Positions 60,827-64,000 of a DNA stretch of 64,000 nucleotides are shown here, one piece after another. Within the stretch, counting starts at the first letter, position 1. Every line of letters begins with the position of its first letter. The position numbers and the translations under genes were made by a program. A model generated the notes under the pieces. That model saw only the letters and a program-made list of their open reading frames with translations, did no database searches and was not told the origin of the DNA. Source of the DNA: DASQFI01 sp963780895 (lineage in GTDB: Bacteria; Acidobacteriota; Vicinamibacteria; Vicinamibacterales; SCN-69-37). The stretch covers positions 124,001 through 188,000 of the forward strand of contig CAWAEG010000005.1 in the NCBI GenBank assembly GCA_963780895.1. The letters are read 5' to 3'.

Positions 60827-61330
60827 ATGCTCATGAGCGTGGCCGTCGCCGCCGTGGCGCTCCTGCTGTGCCAGACGCTGATCGTCATGGCGCTCGCCGC
60901 GTTGCGCCCCAGGAGCAACATCTACGTCACGATCGTGCTCGTCGCGATCGTGACGGCGCCGGTCGTCTTTTTTGCCGACCAGCTGCTGTTCGGCCAGCCG
61001 CTGACGACCGAGGGCCGGATGTTCCTGGCGCTCGTGCACCTGGCGCTCGGCGGATTCCTGTTCCACTTCATTACGCTTCCGGACCGGTCCGTCACCCTCC
61101 GGATGTTCGTCGAGCTCCAGCGGGCGCCTGGTCACGCCTTGTCGCTCAAGGACCTGTCCGATCGATACAGCGTGCGAGCGATGATTGGATCGCGGCTCGA
61201 CCAGCTGGCCGAGGGACACTTCCTCGACATCCGGCCGGACGGCGCGTTGGCGCTGGAGCCGCGCGGAGAGGCCTTTGGCCGCTTCGTGACCGGCGGCCGG
61301 CGGCTGTTCCGGATCACCAGTGCGAACTGA
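60827..61330 (+). CDS. Small membrane protein with C-terminal winged-helix-like tail (2 of a pair)
   Basis: 167 residues, starting at ATG 60827-60829, 4 bases after the stop of the first member. Three membrane segments (VAVAAVALLLCQTLIVMALA, VTIVLVAIVTAPVVFF, MFLALVHLALGGFLFHF) and a tail SLKDLSDRYSVRAMIGSRL followed by AEGHFLDIRPDGALALEPRG that parallels the tail of the first member. Its stop overlaps the next start (TGATG). No family is recognised, and no function can be given beyond membrane association. Confidence 0.6.
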   Translation: MLMSVAVAAVALLLCQTLIVMALAALRPRSNIYVTIVLVAIVTAPVVFFADQLLFGQPLTTEGRMFLALVHLALGGFLFHFITLPDRSVTLRMFVELQRAPGHALSLKDLSDRYSVRAMIGSRLDQLAEGHFLDIRPDGALALEPRGEAFGRFVTGGRRLFRITSAN

Positions 61331-62622
61331 TGCCCAATAACAGGATCCTGATTCTCGGCGGCGGAGTGGCGGGATCCGCCATGACGTATTTCCTGACGGA
61401 AAAGGGATACGACGTCACCGTCATCGAGCGGCATCGCCAGGTCGGCGGTCTCGCGCGCACCTGCACCTACAGCGGCCATCCGTACGAGTTCGGTCCGCAC
61501 ATCTGGTTCTGGCCGGGCGGCAAGGACGATCCCGTCAACGCGACGATCGTCAAGCTCACGAACGACGAGCTCTTCTACATCGATCGGCGGCTGTTCACGT
61601 TCGTCGAAGCCGATCAGCGGAAGTACCGGTATCCGGTGCACTACCAGGACATCGCAGAGATGCCCGACAAGGACACGATCTACCGCGAGGTCCAGGCGAA
61701 CCGCGACGAGAAGCTGAAGCTCATCGAAAGCCAGCTGCCCGAGTTGGGCAAGTGCAAGTTCGGCGACTACTTCACGGCGGCCATTGGCGCGACGCTCTAC
61801 CAGAAGTTCATGGCGAACTACACGTGGAAGATGTGGAACATCCCGGGCGACGAGCTGGAGACGTCGATGGTCTGGGCAGATCGGTTCCACCACGCGTATA
61901 CGAAACAGTCACCGCAGGCGTCGAGAGGACTCGGCGGTTACGACCCGCTCAAGTTCGAAGATCACACGCTCGGAAAAGGCATCCGGTTCCAGGTCTATCC
62001 CAAACACGGATGGAACGCGGTCTGGGGCGCGATGGTCGCGCGCGCCACCGTCATCCAGGACCGCATCGTCGGCATCGGCGACGAGCAGACGCAGGCCCAC
62101 GTCAAGCTCGCGAGCGGTGAGCGACAGTACTTCGCCGACTACCACACCGTATTCGCGACGATCGACCTCGACGAGCTGTGGGGCGAGGACACGCTGCCCT
62201 ACACGGGCCGCATGATGATTCCCTTGCTGATTCCGGGCCTGGCGAACGCGTTTCCGGAGGGCGCCGAATCGCTGCACTACTCGTCATGCGAGTTTCAGAC
62301 ACGCGTGACCGAAATGAAGGTCATCACCCGGCACGAGAGTCCGGACACGCTCATCCTGATCGAGGTCCCGGTGTTGCCGGGCGCGGCGAAGCACTTCCCG
62401 CGCAATACCGTGGAGTACGCGCTCGAGCACAACCTGTTGGCCGAGAAGGCCTATCCGCAGCAGTCGGAGCAGGCGTTCGCGACGTACTATTCGTACGTCG
62501 AGCGCGGGAAGAAAATCCCGAACCTGCGCTACGTCGGACGCCACTCGGAGTTCAAGTACTGGGGCATGCCCGAAACCGTGCATTCGGCGTACCAGAAATC
62601 GCTGGAGTTCCCGCCGGTCTGA
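61330..62622 (+). CDS. UDP-galactopyranose mutase-like flavoprotein
   Basis: 430 residues. N-terminal FAD motif ILILGGGVAGSAMTYFL with VTVIERHRQVGGLA. GHPYEFGPHIWFWPGG is the UGM substrate loop with the conserved GPH, in which His is needed for catalysis. Later WVDRFHHAYT-like sequence is present as WADRFHHAYTKQ, and the C-terminal GRHSEFKYWGMPETVHSAYQ includes the flavin-contacting end. UGM turns pyranose nucleotide sugars into furanose forms, so the pathway may end in a furanose. Overlap TGATG with the previous gene and TGATG with the next one shows strong coupling. Confidence 0.8.
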   Translation: MPNNRILILGGGVAGSAMTYFLTEKGYDVTVIERHRQVGGLARTCTYSGHPYEFGPHIWFWPGGKDDPVNATIVKLTNDELFYIDRRLFTFVEADQRKYRYPVHYQDIAEMPDKDTIYREVQANRDEKLKLIESQLPELGKCKFGDYFTAAIGATLYQKFMANYTWKMWNIPGDELETSMVWADRFHHAYTKQSPQASRGLGGYDPLKFEDHTLGKGIRFQVYPKHGWNAVWGAMVARATVIQDRIVGIGDEQTQAHVKLASGERQYFADYHTVFATIDLDELWGEDTLPYTGRMMIPLLIPGLANAFPEGAESLHYSSCEFQTRVTEMKVITRHESPDTLILIEVPVLPGAAKHFPRNTVEYALEHNLLAEKAYPQQSEQAFATYYSYVERGKKIPNLRYVGRHSEFKYWGMPETVHSAYQKSLEFPPV

Positions 62623-63440
62623 TGCCACCGTTTTCCCGATCGGTCGGTCCGTCCGAGGCCCCGCTGCGTCCCCGCGTCTTCGCCTCGACCACGTCCCACA
62701 AGCGCGAGCCGCTCCTCCCAACCCTCGCCGTGTTCGCGAAGCTCGGCATGAAGGATCTCGACGTGAACCTGCATCCGTTCATCGAGGACGGCATGACGGC
62801 TGGACAGGCGGTCGAGGGCCTCGCCGCCCATGGACACCGCGTGTGGGCGGTCTCAGGCGGCTGGTGCGACTTCTTCCAGGGCCCGCCCGACATCGAGAAG
62901 ACCTTCGAGTCAGTGACCAGGCAGCTGGAAGTGGCGGACCGGCTCGGTGCACCGCAGCTGCGCCTTTTCTTTGGCCGGCGAACGTTCTTCGAGTACACGC
63001 GCGCCGCGCACGACATGGTGTGCCGCAACCTCACGCGACTCTCGACCGCGTACCCGGACACCCGGTTCGTCTTCGAGAACCACGACGGCGCGTCGCTCCA
63101 TCCCGAAGTGTGCCGCGAGATTCTCGAGCACGTCGGTCGGCCGAACATCTGGATGATGTTCGATCCGATCAATTTCGCGAAGGTCCACGTCGAGCCTATA
63201 GGCGCGCTCAAGGTCCTCCAGCCCTTCGTCGCGCACGTGCACCTGAAAGGACTGGATCGGGGTCAGTTTTGCGAGTTCGGGAGCGGCGAGGTCGACCTGA
63301 CGCCCGTCGTGCAGTCACTCGTCAACGACGGCTACCCGGGATCGTTCAGCGTCGAGTACGAGGGGCCGGACGATGCGACGGTTCGGTTGTTCGAAGGCTA
63401 CACGCGGGCGAAATCGCTGTTGTCCAGACTGATGTCCTGA
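62622..63440 (+). CDS. Xylose-isomerase-like TIM-barrel protein (sugar phosphate isomerase/epimerase family)
   Basis: 272 residues of AP-endonuclease-2/sugar isomerase fold. Metal-ligand stations: TRFVFENHDGASLHP (Glu), WMMFDPINFAKVHVEP (Asp), VAHVHLKGLDRG (His) and FSVEYEGPDDATVRLFE (Glu). It probably isomerises or epimerises a sugar or cyclitol; the substrate is unknown. Its ATG overlaps the TGA of the mutase-like gene, making it the last member of the coupled chain. It is followed by a repeat element and then by an opposite-strand radical SAM gene. Confidence 0.8.
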   Translation: MPPFSRSVGPSEAPLRPRVFASTTSHKREPLLPTLAVFAKLGMKDLDVNLHPFIEDGMTAGQAVEGLAAHGHRVWAVSGGWCDFFQGPPDIEKTFESVTRQLEVADRLGAPQLRLFFGRRTFFEYTRAAHDMVCRNLTRLSTAYPDTRFVFENHDGASLHPEVCREILEHVGRPNIWMMFDPINFAKVHVEPIGALKVLQPFVAHVHLKGLDRGQFCEFGSGEVDLTPVVQSLVNDGYPGSFSVEYEGPDDATVRLFEGYTRAKSLLSRLMS

Positions 63441-63468
63441 AGAGGAAGATCAAGAGCTGGAGTGAAAA

Positions 63469-63593
63469 GCGCTTGTCGGTACGACGGGTACGACAGGCCC
63501 AAGGAACGAACTGACGCTGGTCTTCTTTTTCAAAGGAAGCTGACATGAATCAGGTTCCTTGGACCCGCCGTACCCGTCGTACCGACAAGCGCT
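63469..63593. repeat. Nested inverted repeat of GGTACGACG units, copy 2
   Basis: Arms 63469-63508 and 63554-63593 (AGCGCTTGTCGGTACGACGG and its complement; 40 bases each with a few mismatches). The inner AACTGACGCTGG and the T-rich centre match the element at 19262-19380. It separates the converging operon end and the radical SAM gene and could act as a two-way terminator. Confidence 0.8.
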
Positions 63594-63611
63594 CTTCCTG
63601 ACAAGCGCTCT

Positions 63612-64000
63612 TCAGGTCCGCACTGGCACCGGAGTCTTCTGCGCCACTGATGTCGTCGCCTTGAACAGGTTCCCGAGAATCGTCGGATACGCCTCACACG
63701 GCGTCCAGCAGTGCGAACATCGCTCGCCGACGACCTCCTCGCGCAGCTCGCGGCGGCGGTGGCCATCCCACATCGCCTGGAGATCGAATCCGGCCTCGCG
63801 GAGGTTGCCGATCTTCTCGTCCCAGATGGAGCACGGGTAGAGGTTCCAGTAGGCGTCGACGAAGCACGACGATGACAACGCCGTGCACGGCAGCGGCGAC
63901 TTCCCGGTTTCGTAGTACTTCGCGATGAGCGCCTGGTAGCGATCCTCGAGGAACTTGACCGGGTGCAGGCTCGTGCCGTTTTCGCGGCGATGGCGCTCGA
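63612..64000 (-). CDS. Radical SAM/SPASM protein, C-terminal part only
   Basis: The minus strand is open from 63612 to the right edge (129 residues seen). The tail has CTALSSSCFVDAYWNLYPCS, WDEKIGNLREAGFDL and CSHCWTPCEAYPTILGNLF, i.e. the multi-Cys set of a SPASM domain that binds auxiliary Fe-S clusters. The radical SAM core is outside the window, so identification rests on this tail. It converges with the sugar operon, and a functional tie to the radical SAM gene at 54037 is only a guess. Confidence 0.6.
   Translation of the reverse strand, partial: ERHRRENGTSLHPVKFLEDRYQALIAKYYETGKSPLPCTALSSSCFVDAYWNLYPCSIWDEKIGNLREAGFDLQAMWDGHRRRELREEVVGERCSHCWTPCEAYPTILGNLFKATTSVAQKTPVPVRT

Overview
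The window reads as a high-GC chromosomal segment of an acidobacterium, most plausibly class Vicinamibacteria. The basis is family content: a VWA-like protein of the acidobacterial type (29.2-31.3 kb), a MacB/FtsX-type ADOP permease (31.3-33.7 kb), sigma-54 activators, pilin and ComEA parts, and many GC-rich intergenic palindromes. No 16S gene or other decisive taxonomic marker is present, so this is inference. About 57 protein genes and one RNA gene (rnpB) are supported. There is no tRNA, CRISPR array, transposase or prophage.

Left part (0-11.6 kb, minus strand): glycosyltransferases, a GT39-like membrane enzyme, a small regulatory/secreted trio (two-helix membrane protein, secreted Cys/aromatic-tailed protein, sigma-54 AAA+ activator lacking GAFTGA), a pseudopilin with a ComEA-like protein, a sugar epimerase, an amidohydrolase, a GT4 and an RGP-like glycosyltransferase.

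Housekeeping part (11.8-23.4 kb, minus strand): in transcription order radC, larC, metG, tatD, polyprenyl synthetase, ligA, htrA-like protease and an NtrC-type response regulator, then rnpB with an unusually long internal hairpin. Four genes between 8 and 16 kb (epimerase, amidohydrolase, htrA, ligA) each carry one apparent single-base insertion. The obvious reading is clustered sequence error, but it needs checking.

Middle part (23.5-36.5 kb): a lipoprotein, a methyltransferase-dapF-DASS transporter operon with TGATG/TAATG junctions, an FAD glycerol-3-phosphate dehydrogenase-like enzyme, the VWA and ADOP proteins, an outer-membrane protein, dtd, ttcA and a DCC-family protein.

Surface-glycan part (36.5-64 kb): two cell-envelope clusters. 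The first (36.5-47.5 kb, minus) has three GT4 enzymes, a hexapeptide acyltransferase, a SDR epimerase, a methyltransferase and two GT-C membrane enzymes, many joined by 4-base overlaps. The second (54.0-63.4 kb, plus) runs radical SAM, flippase-like membrane protein, GT2, nucleotidyltransferase-PfkB kinase fusion, SIS isomerase, SDR epimerase, two related small membrane proteins, UDP-galactopyranose mutase-like flavoprotein and TIM-barrel isomerase. A second radical SAM gene (partial, minus) follows. Together these look like a complete route from a ketose phosphate to a nucleotide-activated, possibly furanose, heptose-like sugar and its transfer at the membrane. The substrate is unknown. Between the clusters lie secreted lipoproteins, a beta-barrel protein and a LecA-like lectin-domain protein.

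The intergenic DNA is unusually structured. There are palindromes that carry the stop codons of neighbouring genes, a 61-bp-arm inverted repeat between ttcA and the DCC gene, and at least three other repeat families present in two copies each.
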